A DNA stretch of 5,587 bases, from assembly GCA_020853255.1 (NCBI GenBank), contig JADYZI010000388.1, forward strand, positions 1-5,587. The letters are read 5' to 3'. Below the pieces are notes generated by a model. The model was not told the DNA's origin, ran no database searches, and worked only from the letters and a program-made list of their open reading frames with translations. The position numbers were made by a program, and so were the translations under genes. Origin of the DNA: Acidobacteriota bacterium. GTDB lineage: Bacteria > Acidobacteriota > Blastocatellia > Pyrinomonadales > Pyrinomonadaceae. Shown one piece after another: positions 1 through 5,236 of the stretch (positions within the stretch are counted from its first letter, which is position 1; each line of letters begins with the position of its first letter).

Positions 1-1262
1 ACGTGGCCGGTACGCTCCTTGGCGTGCTCGATCTGTTTTCGGGCGGGAACTTCAGGACCATTTCTGTATTTGCCTTAGGTGTGACGCCATACATTACGGC
101 GTCGATCATCATGCAGCTTCTTCCGGTTCTTTCGCCGGCGGTCAAGAAGATCCAGGAAGAAGGCGAGGTCGGCCGGCAGAAGCTGAACCAGTGGACGCGC
201 TACATGACTGTGGTCCTTTGCGCGGTCCAGACCTTTTTTGTCGCGACATGGTTGAGCAAGAACGGCATCATTCCTGAAACGTGGTCAGCCACGATGATGA
301 TCGTTGTAACACTGACGACCGGAACGATCTTTGTAATGTGGTTGGGCGAGCAGATCACCGAACGCGGAGTCGGAAACGGTATTTCGCTGCTCATTTTTGC
401 GGGTATTGTGATCGGCATGCCGCGAGCCGTTATGCAGATCTCGGAACGTGTGGGGGCCGGCGATGCGATGCAGACGCTTGGCGTGATCTTCCTCGTCATC
501 GTCATGGTAGGTCTGACGGCACTGATCGTATATGTTGAATCCGCGCGGCGAAATATTGCGATAAGTTATGCCAGCCGGCGCGTAGGAAATCAAACATTCT
601 CCGGTCAGGAAACAAGCCTTCCGTTGAAGATAAACATGGGCGGCGTTATCCCGGTGATCTTTGCATCATCCGTACTGGCGATGCCGCAGACGCTGTTCGC
701 CGCATTTCCGCCGCAACAGGGCGACACGACGTCGACCTGGGCAAAGATATACACGTTTTTCCAATCGTTCCACGGCGGCGACCCGTATTACGAGCTGGTA
801 TTTATATCGCTGATCGTTTTGTTCACCTTCTTTTACATCACGATCATATTCAACACGGACGAGGTTGCTGACAATCTTCGCAAGCACGGCGGGTTTGTTG
901 CGGGCATCCGGCCAGGAGCACCGACGGCTGATTACCTTAACCGGATTCTGACGCGACTGACCACTGTCGGAGCTATTTATCTCGCACTGGTCGCGTTCAT
1001 ACCGCAGATACTGCTTAGCGGATTCCGTGTCGGACGGCTGCCGTTCATTGGCGACAATCTTGATGCATTTTTTACCGCGACACCGGGATTGAGCTGGATA
1101 CCGACGGGGCTTGGCTACCAGTTCTACTTTGGTGGTACATCGCTGCTGATCATTGTCGGTGTCGCGATGGATACCGTTTCTCAGATAGAGGCACAGCTTG
1201 TGATGAGGAACTATGAAGGCTTCCTCGGCGCCGGCTCGCAACTGCGAGGACGGCGGACATAA
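1..1262 (+). CDS. secY: Protein translocase subunit SecY, 5' truncated by window edge
   Basis: SecY forms the channel of the SecYEG translocase in the inner membrane, passing unfolded proteins outward or releasing membrane segments sideways. About 419 codons are present, read in the frame of nt 3. The GTG at nt 3 is almost certainly an internal Val, because by comparison with E. coli SecY about 55 N-terminal residues (TM1 and the following loop) are missing. Counting from that GTG, TM2 is about residues 18-40 ([15 protein letters not shown]), and the family signature [11 protein letters not shown] is at 118-128. The C4 loop (about 180-213) leads into [12 protein letters not shown]. The C5 loop around 284-305 ends in GIRPG, whose Arg303 matches E. 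coli Arg357, important for SecA-driven transport. The C-terminus ([20 protein letters not shown], ending in a basic RGRRT tail) is complete and ends in TAA at 1260. It is followed by adk after an 80-nt gap holding a strong hairpin. Identification is secure. Confidence 0.97.
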   Translation, partial: VAGTLLGVLDLFSGGNFRTISVFALGVTPYITASIIMQLLPVLSPAVKKIQEEGEVGRQKLNQWTRYMTVVLCAVQTFFVATWLSKNGIIPETWSATMMIVVTLTTGTIFVMWLGEQITERGVGNGISLLIFAGIVIGMPRAVMQISERVGAGDAMQTLGVIFLVIVMVGLTALIVYVESARRNIAISYASRRVGNQTFSGQETSLPLKINMGGVIPVIFASSVLAMPQTLFAAFPPQQGDTTSTWAKIYTFFQSFHGGDPYYELVFISLIVLFTFFYITIIFNTDEVADNLRKHGGFVAGIRPGAPTADYLNRILTRLTTVGAIYLALVAFIPQILLSGFRVGRLPFIGDNLDAFFTATPGLSWIPTGLGYQFYFGGTSLLIIVGVAMDTVSQIEAQLVMRNYEGFLGAGSQLRGRRT

Positions 1263-1272
1263 CAAATTGAAC

Positions 1273-1330
1273 CACAGAGACACAGAGACACAGAGTATTT
1301 GAAGACTCTCTGTGTCTTTGTGTCTCTGTG
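1273..1330. repeat. 23-bp inverted repeat built of CACAGAGA octamers, secY-adk gap
   Basis: The left arm (1273-1295) is almost three copies of the octamer CACAGAGA, and the right arm (1308-1330) is its reverse complement. All 23 positions pair; 22 are Watson-Crick and one is a G1285-U1318 wobble. The loop is the 12 nt at 1296-1307. The stem fills most of the 80-nt secY-adk gap and ends 12 nt before the adk ATG. There is no T-run after it, so it does not look like an intrinsic terminator. From memory, CCACAGAGACACAGAG-type palindromes occur between genes in many environmental bacteria, which would make this one copy of a dispersed palindromic family; that part is not shown by this window. Confidence 0.9.
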
Positions 1331-1342
1331 TGAAAAGTTCTA

Positions 1343-1987
1343 ATGAGCAAGATCGTCGTATTAATAGGGGCTCCCGGAGCCGGGAAGGGAACGCAGGCCA
1401 GACTTTTGCAGGAGCGTTGCGGCATTCCGCAGATATCAACAGGCGATATATTCCGCGAGATGAAGACTCAGGATACGCCGCTTGCACGTGAGGTGCAGGA
1501 GATAATGGCCTCGGGCAAGCTGATCTCGGATGACATCACTTACCGCATCGTCCGTGAGCGAACTTCGAAACCGGATACCGCGGGAACCTACGTTCTGGAT
1601 GGCTATCCGCGAACGGCTGTGCAAGCCGAACAACTTGAGGACCTTGCGAAAGAACAACGAAAAGATATTCAGGCGATCGAGATCGATGTTCCGAGGGACG
1701 AGTTGATGAAGCGTCTGACCGGACGCCGGACCTGCCCCGTATGCGGTGAGATATACAATATTTATTCAAAGCCGCCGAGGGTTGAGGGCGTGTGCGATCT
1801 GCATCCGGATGCAAAGTTGACGCAGCGGGCCGACGATCATGAAGATAAGGTCCGTGTCAGATTGGCGACATACGAAGAGCTGACCAAACCGCTGCTGGAC
1901 CATTACGAGCGTTCCGGCCGCTTGATAAAGGTTGACGGCACGGGCGATATGGAGAGAATACATTCGAATTTGGTTGCGAATGTTTAA
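1343..1987 (+). CDS. adk: Adenylate kinase, long form with zinc-type LID
   Basis: Adenylate kinase catalyses ATP + AMP = 2 ADP in the cytoplasm and keeps adenine nucleotides in balance. The 214-residue protein is the usual long-form length. The P-loop GAPGAGKGT is at residues 9-17, the AMP-binding STGD at 32-35, and the family signature appears as DGYPRT at 86-91 (Tyr in place of the commoner Phe). The LID (about 126-165) has CPVC at 131-134 and CDLH at 151-154, with the same 16-residue spacing as the zinc LID of Bacillus subtilis Adk (Cys130, Cys133, Cys150, Asp153). The fourth ligand position is His154 here, giving a probable Cys3-His zinc site. The start at 1343 places the P-loop correctly. 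No good SD precedes it, only a weak GAAAAG at 1332-1337 right after the hairpin. Adk between secY and map is a common order. Confidence 0.97.
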   Translation: MSKIVVLIGAPGAGKGTQARLLQERCGIPQISTGDIFREMKTQDTPLAREVQEIMASGKLISDDITYRIVRERTSKPDTAGTYVLDGYPRTAVQAEQLEDLAKEQRKDIQAIEIDVPRDELMKRLTGRRTCPVCGEIYNIYSKPPRVEGVCDLHPDAKLTQRADDHEDKVRVRLATYEELTKPLLDHYERSGRLIKVDGTGDMERIHSNLVANV

Positions 1988-2004
1988 GGGGCGGGCGAGT
2001 GTAC

Positions 2005-2030
2005 CATTAATAATAGAGAAATTATTAATG
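2005..2030. repeat. Perfect 10-bp AT-rich inverted repeat upstream of map
   Basis: CATTAATAAT (2005-2014) and ATTATTAATG (2021-2030) are exact reverse complements around a 6-nt loop, AGAGAA. The palindrome lies 17 nt after the adk stop and ends 7 nt before the upstream candidate map start at 2038, or 73 nt before the preferred start at 2104. It is AT-rich against GC-richer surroundings. It could be an RNA hairpin at the start region of map or a protein-binding operator; the sequence alone does not decide. There is no T-run after it, so it is not a standard terminator. Confidence 0.75.
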
Positions 2031-2103
2031 AAAAGGCATGTTCGGGAACTCGACCATTGGCGGATTCATAAGCACTTTAACACGCATCTTTTTTGGCAAG
2101 AGA

Positions 2104-2916
2104 ATGATCATCGCAAAATCGCAAAAAGACCTTGAAAAGATGCGCTCCGTCGGTGAGTTGATAGCCGAGGTACGCGAGGAACTGCGTGCGATGGCTGCAC
2201 CTGGCGTAACAACGCTGGAACTGAACGCTGCGGCTGAAAAAATGATGCGCGACGCTGGGTCGATCCCGACATTTATCGGCTATAAGCCGCATGGCATGGT
2301 GCCGTTCCCGTTCGCTATCTGCGCGTCCGTCAACGAGCAGGTCGTCCACGGTTTTTCAAACGACCGTGAACTTCAAGAGGGAGACATCATTTCGCTTGAC
2401 ATGGCGTGCACTCTGAACGGCTTTGTCGGAGATACGGCAATGACATTGCCGATCGGCGAGGTGTCGGACGAATTAAGGCAGTTGATCCGTATTACCGAAG
2501 AATGTCTTGCTCTTGGAATTGAGGCATCGCGGGTGAATGGGCGTGTTGGCGATATCGGCTGGGCTGTCCAGCAGCATGCCGACAAATATGGATACGGCAT
2601 CGTCCGTGATTATACGGGCCACGGCATTGGCCGATCGATGCATGAGGCACCGCAGATTCCGAATCATGGCCGGCAGGGAACGAAAGAGAAGATCAGGGCG
2701 GGCTATTGCTTTGCTATCGAGCCGATGCTCAATCTTGGAACTGCTGAAACTAAAACACTTGAAGACAAGTGGACCGTGGTGACGAAAGATGGCAAGGCCT
2801 CGGCACACGCTGAACATACGATCGCCGTCACGCCTGATGGGCCGGAGATACTTACGCTCACAAAGGACCAGAAGAAGGCCCTGAACGCGGATAGGGTTGA
2901 AACTGCATCAGCGTGA
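2104..2916 (+). CDS. map: Type I methionine aminopeptidase
   Basis: This metalloprotease removes the initiator Met from nascent proteins whose second residue is small; it acts in the cytoplasm near the ribosome exit. Starting from ATG 2104 gives 270 residues beginning MIIAKSQKDLEKMR, the usual N-terminus of the family. The five metal ligands of the pita-bread fold are all visible: Asp99 (SLDMAC), Asp110 (GDTAM), His173 (GHGIG), Glu206 (IEPML) and Glu237 (AEHT). The catalytic-site His82 (VVHGF) is also present. Compared with E. coli Map there are about three extra residues in the loop GYKPHGMVPFPF (59-70). An in-frame ATG at 2038 would add 22 residues, MFGNSTIGGFISTLTRIFFG plus two basic ones, with no family counterpart that I know. 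Neither start has a convincing SD: AAAAGG sits only 1 nt before 2038, and there is only a weak AAGAGA before 2104. Function is certain; the start is not. Confidence 0.95.
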   Translation: MIIAKSQKDLEKMRSVGELIAEVREELRAMAAPGVTTLELNAAAEKMMRDAGSIPTFIGYKPHGMVPFPFAICASVNEQVVHGFSNDRELQEGDIISLDMACTLNGFVGDTAMTLPIGEVSDELRQLIRITEECLALGIEASRVNGRVGDIGWAVQQHADKYGYGIVRDYTGHGIGRSMHEAPQIPNHGRQGTKEKIRAGYCFAIEPMLNLGTAETKTLEDKWTVVTKDGKASAHAEHTIAVTPDGPEILTLTKDQKKALNADRVETASA

Positions 2917-2917
2917 C

Positions 2918-2946
2918 TTGAAACTTCTCGATTTGCGCGATAAACT
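2918..2946 (+). promoter_or_regulatory. Possible sigma70-like promoter for infA and the alpha-operon genes
   Basis: TTGAAA (2918-2923, 5 of 6 matches to TTGACA) is followed after exactly 17 nt by TAAACT (2941-2946, 4 of 6 matches to TATAAT). It begins just after the map stop. Transcription would start near 2953 and give a leader of about 35 nt before the infA ATG at 2988. The leader would contain a small imperfect hairpin, CCAACT (2957-2962) with AGTTGG (2971-2976). Such short matches arise by chance, so this is a candidate only. Confidence 0.3.
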
Positions 2947-2987
2947 AATGGTTTGTCCAACTATTCGCAAAGTTGGGTCGGTTGACT

Positions 2988-3209
2988 ATGTCAAAAGAGG
3001 AGGCGATAGAGGTTACCGCTACCGTACTCGAGACATTGCCGAATGCAATGTTTAAGATCGCGGTCGACGGTAATGAGCATGAGGTGCTGGCGCATGTTTC
3101 TGGGAAAATGCGCAAGAATTTCATCCGCATCCTTCCGGGAGATAAGGTTTTGGTTGAGTTGTCGCCGTACGACCTAAAACGCGGGCGAATAACTTATCGG
3201 TACAAATAG
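2988..3209 (+). CDS. infA: Translation initiation factor IF-1
   Basis: IF-1 binds the A site of the 30S subunit during initiation and works with IF-2 and IF-3 to place the initiator tRNA. The 73-residue product is one S1-like OB fold of the normal family length (E. coli 72). Diagnostic stretches are [12 protein letters not shown], the conserved [17 protein letters not shown], and [13 protein letters not shown] near the C-terminus. The ATG at 2988 is chosen because MSKEEAIE aligns with the usual family start. A TTG at 2973 in the same frame would add five residues without family support. No clear SD precedes the ATG. It follows map after 71 nt and precedes rpmJ, the common map-infA-rpmJ order. 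A candidate promoter lies in the map-infA gap. Confidence 0.97.
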   Translation: MSKEEAIEVTATVLETLPNAMFKIAVDGNEHEVLAHVSGKMRKNFIRILPGDKVLVELSPYDLKRGRITYRYK

Positions 3210-3257
3210 GTTTCTGGTCCCTGTTCGTGGTTAAGGGGCGGGGTATCCAATATGGAT

Positions 3258-3276
3258 CTGGTATCTTGATAACCAG
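3258..3276. promoter_or_regulatory. Small hairpin touching the rpmJ ribosome binding region
   Basis: CTGGT (3258-3262) pairs with ACCAG (3272-3276). After a bulged A, two more A-T pairs extend the stem, leaving a 4-nt loop. The 3' arm overlaps the purine stretch AGGAG (3275-3279) upstream of rpmJ; the second purine stretch AAGGA (3281-3285, 9 nt before the ATG) stays outside. The hairpin is weak and may have no function. The remainder of the 85-nt infA-rpmJ gap shows nothing else I can name beyond a short ATCCA/TGGAT palindrome around 3245-3257. Confidence 0.3.
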
Positions 3277-3294
3277 GAGCAAGGAATAATAGCT

Positions 3295-3408
3295 ATGAAA
3301 GTCCGTCCTTCGGTAAAGAAAATGTGCGATAAATGCAAGGTAATCCACCGCAGGGGCGTCGTGCGCGTCATCTGCGAAAACCCGAAGCATAAACAGAGAC
3401 AAGGATAA
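3295..3408 (+). CDS. rpmJ: Large-subunit ribosomal protein bL36 (L36), zinc-ribbon type
   Basis: L36 is the smallest 50S protein and binds 23S rRNA late in assembly. The ORF encodes 37 residues, the standard length, from ATG 3295 to TAA 3406. The sequence [20 protein letters not shown] is typical, followed by [17 protein letters not shown]. The four zinc ligands are Cys11, Cys14, Cys27 and His32, so this is the zinc-dependent (C+) form. AAGGA at 3281-3285 is a fair SD with 9-nt spacing, better than those of most genes here. The infA-rpmJ-rpsM order is the usual one at the spc-alpha boundary. No zinc-free paralogue is visible in the window. Confidence 0.96.
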   Translation: MKVRPSVKKMCDKCKVIHRRGVVRVICENPKHKQRQG

Positions 3409-3411
3409 GAC

Positions 3412-3490
3412 GATTTTGGATTTTCGATTTTGGATTTTCGGTTCGCTACGCGTTCTAAAGATCCAAAATCCAAAATCTGAAATCCAGAAT
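3412..3490. repeat. Heptamer-repeat long hairpin, rpmJ-rpsM gap (element 1)
   Basis: The left side (3412-3439) is four head-to-tail 7-nt units alternating GATTTTG and GATTTTC. The right side (3463-3490) is four 7-nt units on the opposite strand (CCAAAAT, CCAAAAT, CTGAAAT, CCAGAAT). The arms 3413-3438 and 3465-3490 pair over 26 positions, with one mismatch (C3425/T3478) and two G-U wobbles (3416/3487 and 3424/3479). The 26-nt loop (3439-3464) contains a GC-richer centre, GCTACGCG. The element fills nearly all of the 90-nt gap and ends 8 nt before the rpsM ATG. No T-run follows, so it is not a classical terminator. It is one of three related elements in this window. Confidence 0.88.
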
Positions 3491-3498
3491 ACAATATT

Positions 3499-3882
3499 AT
3501 GGCCCGTGTAGCAGGTGTAGACTTACCGCCCAATAAGAGGGCACAGATCGGATTGACGTACATTTACGGCGTTGGCAAGTCGCGCGCGACTGCCTTGCTG
3601 GATGAAGCGAATATTGGACAGGATGTTAAGATACGCGATCTCAGCGAAGATGAGCTGAACAAGATCCGGGCGATCCTGGACGCGCAGGGCGATATTGAGG
3701 GTGATCTTCGCAAGCGCATCCAAATGGACATCAAGCGCCTGATGGACATTGGCTGCTACCGCGGCCTTCGTCATCGGCGCAGCCTGCCGGTCCGCGGCCA
3801 GCGTACGTCGACCAACGCACGCACTCGTAAAGGCCCCAGAAAGGCGGCGGTCGCTAAGAAGAAGGCACCAGGGAAGAAGTAA
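3499..3882 (+). CDS. rpsM: Small-subunit ribosomal protein uS13 (S13)
   Basis: S13 sits in the head of the 30S subunit, touches the P-site tRNA and forms bridges with the 50S subunit. The 127-residue protein begins [20 protein letters not shown], the normal start. The helix-two-turns-helix motif IYGVGKSRA is at residues 22-30. The conserved RNA-binding block [18 protein letters not shown] is followed by [11 protein letters not shown]. The C-terminal tail ([12 protein letters not shown]) is lysine-rich and slightly longer than in E. coli. ATG 3499 is the only sensible start. It has no SD; the ATG is preceded by ACAATATT and then directly by the stem of the heptamer hairpin. In E. coli S4 represses translation from a pseudoknot before rpsM; nothing recognisably like that is seen here. 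Confidence 0.98.
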   Translation: MARVAGVDLPPNKRAQIGLTYIYGVGKSRATALLDEANIGQDVKIRDLSEDELNKIRAILDAQGDIEGDLRKRIQMDIKRLMDIGCYRGLRHRRSLPVRGQRTSTNARTRKGPRKAAVAKKKAPGKK

Positions 3883-3886
3883 GAAG

Positions 3887-3965
3887 TTTGCGAATTTTGA
3901 TTTGCGACTTGCGATTGACTGAAAACGGATCAGTAAATCGGAATTCGCAAATCGAAATTTGCAAA
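3887..3965. repeat. 36-bp heptamer-repeat hairpin, rpsM-rpsK gap (element 2)
   Basis: Arms 3887-3922 and 3930-3965 pair over 36 positions: 31 Watson-Crick, 2 G-U (3892/3960 and 3898/3954) and 3 mismatches (3908/3944, 3911/3941, 3917/3935), around a 7-nt loop (AAACGGA). The arms are built from 7-nt units of the ATTTGCG kind; on the right they read AAATCGC-like from 3935 to about 3976, running past the stem. The structure takes up most of the 97-nt gap and ends 14 nt before the rpsK ATG. It resembles element 1 in period and architecture but differs in the unit (TTTGCG versus TTTTGG). It is not followed by a T-run. Confidence 0.88.
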
Positions 3966-3979
3966 TCGCAAATATCAAC

Positions 3980-4384
3980 ATGGCAAAAGCACCAGCAGCA
4001 GGAAAGAAGAAGACTTTCAAAAAGAAAGAGCGGAAGAACATTCCGGTCGGGATCGTTCATATTTCGGCGTCGTTCAACAACACGCTTATCTCGATCACGG
4101 ACACGCAGGGCAATTTGGTTGCTCAGTCGTCGTCGGGGGCGCGAGGCTTCCGCGGTTCGCGTAAAGGAACGCCGTTCGCAGCCCAGCAAGCGGCGGGCGA
4201 AGTTGCCCGCAAGGCCGTCGAGGCCGGAATGCGTGAGGTCGAGGTTCGCGTAAAAGGGCCGGGCGGCGGCCGTGAATCGGCCATTCGGGCCGTTGCGCAG
4301 GCAGGTATCCGCGTGAACACGATCCGCGATACGACGCCGATCCCGCACAATGGCTGCCGTCCGCCGAAGCGCCGACGCGTTTGA
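3980..4384 (+). CDS. rpsK: Small-subunit ribosomal protein uS11 (S11)
   Basis: S11 lies on the 30S platform and binds 16S rRNA near the mRNA exit path. The product is 134 residues from ATG 3980. The N-terminus is a basic tail ([11 protein letters not shown], then KKKERKN), followed by the conserved core [35 protein letters not shown] at 53-69, [14 protein letters not shown] at 91-104, and the C-terminal [16 protein letters not shown]. The Asn124-Gly125 pair matches the Asn119 site that becomes isoaspartate in E. coli S11. A TTG at 3959 in the same frame would add seven residues lying inside the hairpin and its repeats, so ATG is preferred. No SD is visible. Its place between rpsM and rpsD is standard. 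Confidence 0.98.
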   Translation: MAKAPAAGKKKTFKKKERKNIPVGIVHISASFNNTLISITDTQGNLVAQSSSGARGFRGSRKGTPFAAQQAAGEVARKAVEAGMREVEVRVKGPGGGRESAIRAVAQAGIRVNTIRDTTPIPHNGCRPPKRRRV

Positions 4385-4439
4385 CGATCTTGGATTTTAG
4401 ATTTTGGATTTTGGATTGCGTGGCGCAATCGATTCGGGT

Positions 4440-4470
4440 TTGAATCGAAAGGACGAAGGGGAGCGATAAT
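4440..4470 (+). promoter_or_regulatory. SD-like AAGGGGAG, or alternatively a weak promoter, in the rpsK-rpsD gap
   Basis: AAGGGGAG at 4456-4463 is the strongest SD-like sequence in the window and sits 7 nt before an ATG at 4471. The same stretch can be read as a promoter: TTGAAT (4440-4445) and GATAAT (4465-4470, 5 of 6 matches to TATAAT), although the 19-nt spacer is longer than ideal. In the promoter reading, transcription would start within or just after the small ORF and serve rpsD and rpoA. Both readings are unproven. Confidence 0.3.
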
Positions 4471-4512
4471 ATGCTTCCTGTAAACTTTTTCTCCAAAAAT
4501 GATCTTGGTTAA
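4471..4512 (+). CDS. Possible 13-codon leader ORF before rpsD
   Basis: The ORF runs ATG to TAA and would encode MLPVNFFSKNDLG. It is preceded at good spacing by AAGGGGAG, a better SD than that of any recognised gene in the window. It lies in the centre of the heptamer inverted-repeat element. I recognise no family, and an ORF this short can arise by chance. If translated, it could act as a leader peptide affecting rpsD, since ribosomes on it would disrupt local folding, or it could simply be a trace of an older ribosome binding site. It carries no run of one amino acid of the kind seen in amino-acid attenuators. Confidence 0.2.
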   Translation: MLPVNFFSKNDLG

Positions 4513-4570
4513 GGCTTGGGCTTTGTCGGTTTTGGGATAATCTAAAATCGCAAATCCTAAATCCAAAATC

Positions 4571-4591
4571 ATTTTTGCTGAAGGCAAAAAT
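4571..4591 (+). promoter_or_regulatory. 8-bp hairpin presenting the rpsD ribosome binding site in its loop
   Basis: ATTTTTGC (4571-4578) pairs perfectly with GCAAAAAT (4584-4591) around the loop TGAAG. The only SD-like sequence for rpsD, GAAGG (4580-4584), lies in this loop and its closing pair, and the stem ends 3 nt before the ATG at 4595. This arrangement could expose or restrict ribosome entry. S4 is a known translational autoregulator in several bacteria, so a site here would be reasonable, but the hairpin does not match any S4 target I know. Confidence 0.45.
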
Positions 4592-4594
4592 ACT

Positions 4595-5227
4595 ATGGCT
4601 AGATACAGAGATGCGGTGTGCCGGTTGTGCCGGCGTGAAGGTGGGAAACTGTTTTTGAAGGGCGACAGGTGCTTTAAGCCGTCGTGTGCGATTGAAAAGC
4701 GCGGAACGAACCCGCCGGGACAGCATGGCGGTGCCCGCCGGAAGATGCTTGCCGGCTACGGTGAACAGCTTCGTGAAAAGCAGAAGGTAAAACGTATTTA
4801 CTTTGTGCTCGAAAAACAATTCCGCAATTATTTTGATAAAGCGCGCCGCCAGAAGGGCGTCACGGGCGAGAACCTGCTCTTCATGCTTGAGAAGCGTTTG
4901 GACAACGTTGTGTATCGTTCGGGCTTTTCAACATCGCGCCGCCAGGCACGCCAGCTTGTAAATCACGGACATATTGAAGTGAATGGGCGAAAGGTGAATA
5001 TTCCTTCGTTCCAGGTCACGGTCGGCGATACCGTTACCGTCAAGAACAAGAGTACGAAGAATGCTCATGTCGAAGGAGCATGGCAGACTGCGGCAGGGCG
5101 TGGACGCCCTGCTTGGATCTCGCCCGCTGGACGCGATATGAGCGTATCGATCGCCGCGGCGCCATCGCGCGCGGACATTGATTCGAATATTAACGAACAG
5201 TTGATCGTAGAGTTGTACAGTAAGTAG
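4595..5227 (+). CDS. rpsD: Small-subunit ribosomal protein uS4 (S4), zinc-binding form
   Basis: S4 is a primary binder that nucleates 30S body assembly on the 16S 5' domain, helps line the mRNA entry tunnel, and in many bacteria controls its own operon. The 210-residue product is normal in length. The N-terminal zinc knuckle has Cys9, Cys12, Cys26 and Cys31, the same positions as in Thermus thermophilus S4, so this is the C+ form. [13 protein letters not shown] (about 39-51) is a conserved rRNA-binding stretch. The S4 RNA-binding domain spans about 97-150, with [31 protein letters not shown] and [14 protein letters not shown]. The C-terminus ends [12 protein letters not shown], as usual. ATG 4595 is chosen because [14 protein letters not shown] aligns with the family start. 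It is 210 nt downstream of rpsK, the longest gap in the window. Confidence 0.98.
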   Translation: MARYRDAVCRLCRREGGKLFLKGDRCFKPSCAIEKRGTNPPGQHGGARRKMLAGYGEQLREKQKVKRIYFVLEKQFRNYFDKARRQKGVTGENLLFMLEKRLDNVVYRSGFSTSRRQARQLVNHGHIEVNGRKVNIPSFQVTVGDTVTVKNKSTKNAHVEGAWQTAAGRGRPAWISPAGRDMSVSIAAAPSRADIDSNINEQLIVELYSK

Positions 5228-5236
5228 TTTTTGGGG

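Larger units (their letters stand above)
4386..4570. repeat. Heptamer-repeat inverted-repeat element with central cargo, rpsK-rpsD gap (element 3)
   Basis: The left end (4386-4420) is five 7-nt units (GATCTTG, GATTTTA, GATTTTG, GATTTTG, GATTGCG). The right end repeats the unit on the other strand, with the T of AATC recurring exactly every 7 nt at 4541, 4548, 4555, 4562 and 4569. Arms 4386-4418 and 4538-4570 pair over 33 positions with five mismatches and two G-U wobbles. Unlike the other two elements, the middle is 119 nt long and not simple repeat. It holds a 7-bp hairpin (GATTGCG 4414-4420 with CGCAATC 4424-4430), a 6-bp hairpin (CGATTC 4430-4435 with GAATCG 4442-4447), a strong SD-like AAGGGGAG and a 13-codon ORF. 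Confidence 0.8.

Noticed and set aside
3..5. GTG as the true secY start
   Set aside because: The residues after it align with the middle of the first periplasmic loop and TM2 of SecY, so TM1 and about 55 residues lie before the window. The codon is read as internal Val.
666..1487. Long antisense ORF of 273 codons opposite secY and the start of adk
   Set aside because: It has no recognisable domain, crosses the octamer hairpin, and lies opposite two clearly conserved genes. It is a by-product of codon bias on the other strand.
2973..2987. TTG start giving IF-1 five extra residues
   Set aside because: IF-1 proteins start at the position of ATG 2988; the extra residues have no family match and there is no SD before the TTG.
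3413..3490. E. coli-type S4 alpha-operon pseudoknot upstream of rpsM
   Set aside because: The region is one long simple-repeat hairpin. I see no nested pairing around the rpsM start of the kind the known pseudoknot needs.
3959..3979. TTG start giving S11 seven extra residues
   Set aside because: The added residues are encoded by the heptamer repeats and hairpin arm, while MAKAP at 3980 matches the normal S11 start.
3888..4253. Forward ORF of 121 codons overlapping rpsK in another frame
   Set aside because: It starts in the rpsM-rpsK hairpin and shadows rpsK; the overlapping S11 reading is clearly the conserved one.
3412..4570. CRISPR array or CRISPR-like repeats
   Set aside because: The repeated units are only 7 nt, contiguous, without spacers, and separated by complete ribosomal protein genes.
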